Assembly: GCA_965262305.1 (NCBI GenBank)
Contig: CBDHEY010000002.1
Coordinates: forward strand, 1,116,001 to 1,180,000
DNA from: CBDHEY01 sp965262305
GTDB taxonomy: Bacteria > Pseudomonadota > Gammaproteobacteria > Pseudomonadales > Cellvibrionaceae
DNA: 64,000 nt
Direction: 5' to 3'
Numbering within the stretch: position 1 is the stretch's first letter; the number at the start of each line of letters is the position of its first letter. The position numbers and the translations under genes were made by a program. The notes under the pieces were generated by a model. It was not told the DNA's origin and did no database searches. It saw only the letters and a list, made by a program, of their open reading frames with translations. Below, in pieces: positions 63,691 through 64,000 of the stretch.

Positions 63691-63967
63691 ACTAATTGTA
63701 GATGTATTCCGGTGCAAAAAAATGGCAGGTGCTTATATCTATGTTGAAAAAGGCTTTGATACCAGTGATCTCCCGGAACTCCTTGTTGAAAAAGCGGGTA
63801 CATTTGAACTGGCAATGTCTTTTCTTTTAACAGAAAGCAAGTCGCTTGCTCGTGCAGACGCAAAAAGTGTTATCGAATCTATCCAGTCTCAATCATTTTA
63901 TTTGCAAATGCCTGACTTAACTGAGGTTGAATATCCGTTCATAGACTCCAAAACTGACTCAGAATAA
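63677..63967 (+). CDS. ycgL: YcgL domain protein
   Basis: A 96-residue protein of the YcgL family (PF05166), with VDVFRCKKMAGAYIYV near the start and the conserved VEYPFIDSK end. The function is unknown. It overlaps the 3' end of rnd; an in-frame ATG at 63683 is an alternative start. In many gammaproteobacteria rnd-ycgL-ycgN are adjacent. Confidence 0.93.
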   Translation: MKMTKLIVDVFRCKKMAGAYIYVEKGFDTSDLPELLVEKAGTFELAMSFLLTESKSLARADAKSVIESIQSQSFYLQMPDLTEVEYPFIDSKTDSE

Positions 63968-63976
63968 AACTGTTAT

Positions 63977-64000
63977 ATGGCTGCAGATCAAGTCTTCTGG
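63977..64000 (+). CDS. Probable start of ycgN (UPF0260 family), cut by window edge
   Basis: From ATG 63977 eight codons read MAADQVFW without a stop. The position after ycgL and the short start with FW fit YcgN, a Cys-rich metal-binding-type protein. The fragment is too short to be sure; it rests mostly on gene order. Confidence 0.4.

Overview
The window looks like a chromosome segment of a marine-type gammaproteobacterium, AT-rich by eye. The evidence is conserved gene order: sdhAB-sucAB-lpd-sucCD; alaS-lysC-csrA-tRNA-Ser-tRNA-Arg; ffs-dnaX-ybaB-recR; rnd-ycgL and the probable start of ycgN. A sodium-pumping oxaloacetate decarboxylase (oadGAB) also points to a sodium-based lifestyle. The species cannot be named from sequence alone; relatives of Cellvibrionales, Oceanospirillales or Pseudomonadales fit best. 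I see no prophage, insertion sequence, CRISPR array, rRNA or plasmid feature.

Layout. 1-10.2 kb: TCA-cycle block, ending in a strong terminator. 10.3-15.5 kb: loosely linked accessory genes (membrane AraC regulator, cytochrome b561, ceramidase-like hydrolase, DUF427, Lon-N-like protein). 15.5-21.0 kb, minus strand: a xylose-type ABC transporter (xylFGH) followed by an MscS-like and a DUF2214 membrane protein. 21.1-28.3 kb: M23 peptidase, Trm112-like, HIT protein, alaS, lysC, csrA, two tRNAs and mgsA. 28.4-35.4 kb: c-di-GMP region, with a minus-strand SDR / FIST-domain / GGDEF-EAL operon facing a hybrid LacI-sensor/PAS/GGDEF/EAL protein. 35.6-39.6 kb: OYE reductase, gamma-glutamyltransferase, dusC. 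39.8-44.9 kb: oadGAB and pyk. 45-47.5 kb: response regulator, small basic protein, BolA, trhO. 47.7-53.6 kb: two soluble chemoreceptors of identical length and layout. 53.6-56.8 kb: LysR regulator divergent from a double-thioredoxin protein, then CnoX. 56.8-59.3 kb: serC-serA. 59.3-64 kb: 4.5S RNA, dnaX, ybaB, recR, rnd, ycgL.

How it fits together. The central-metabolism genes form one carbon route: pyk makes pyruvate, oadGAB couples oxaloacetate decarboxylation to Na+ export, and the sdh-suc genes run the oxidative half of the TCA cycle. The most notable region is sensory. One chemoreceptor has three PAS repeats exactly 121 residues apart, each keeping the FixL-type haem His and distal Arg. 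Its neighbour has the same signalling body but three BdlA-like PAS repeats with a 122-residue period. About 16 kb away, a FIST protein of the kind that includes the NO sensor NosP is encoded directly before a GGDEF-EAL protein. Together these suggest a gas (O2/NO) and c-di-GMP sensing set, which is inference. Two recoding signals stand out: a ten-A run in dnaX with stops just after it in both other frames, and a +1 frame break between the carboxyltransferase and biotin domains of oadA.
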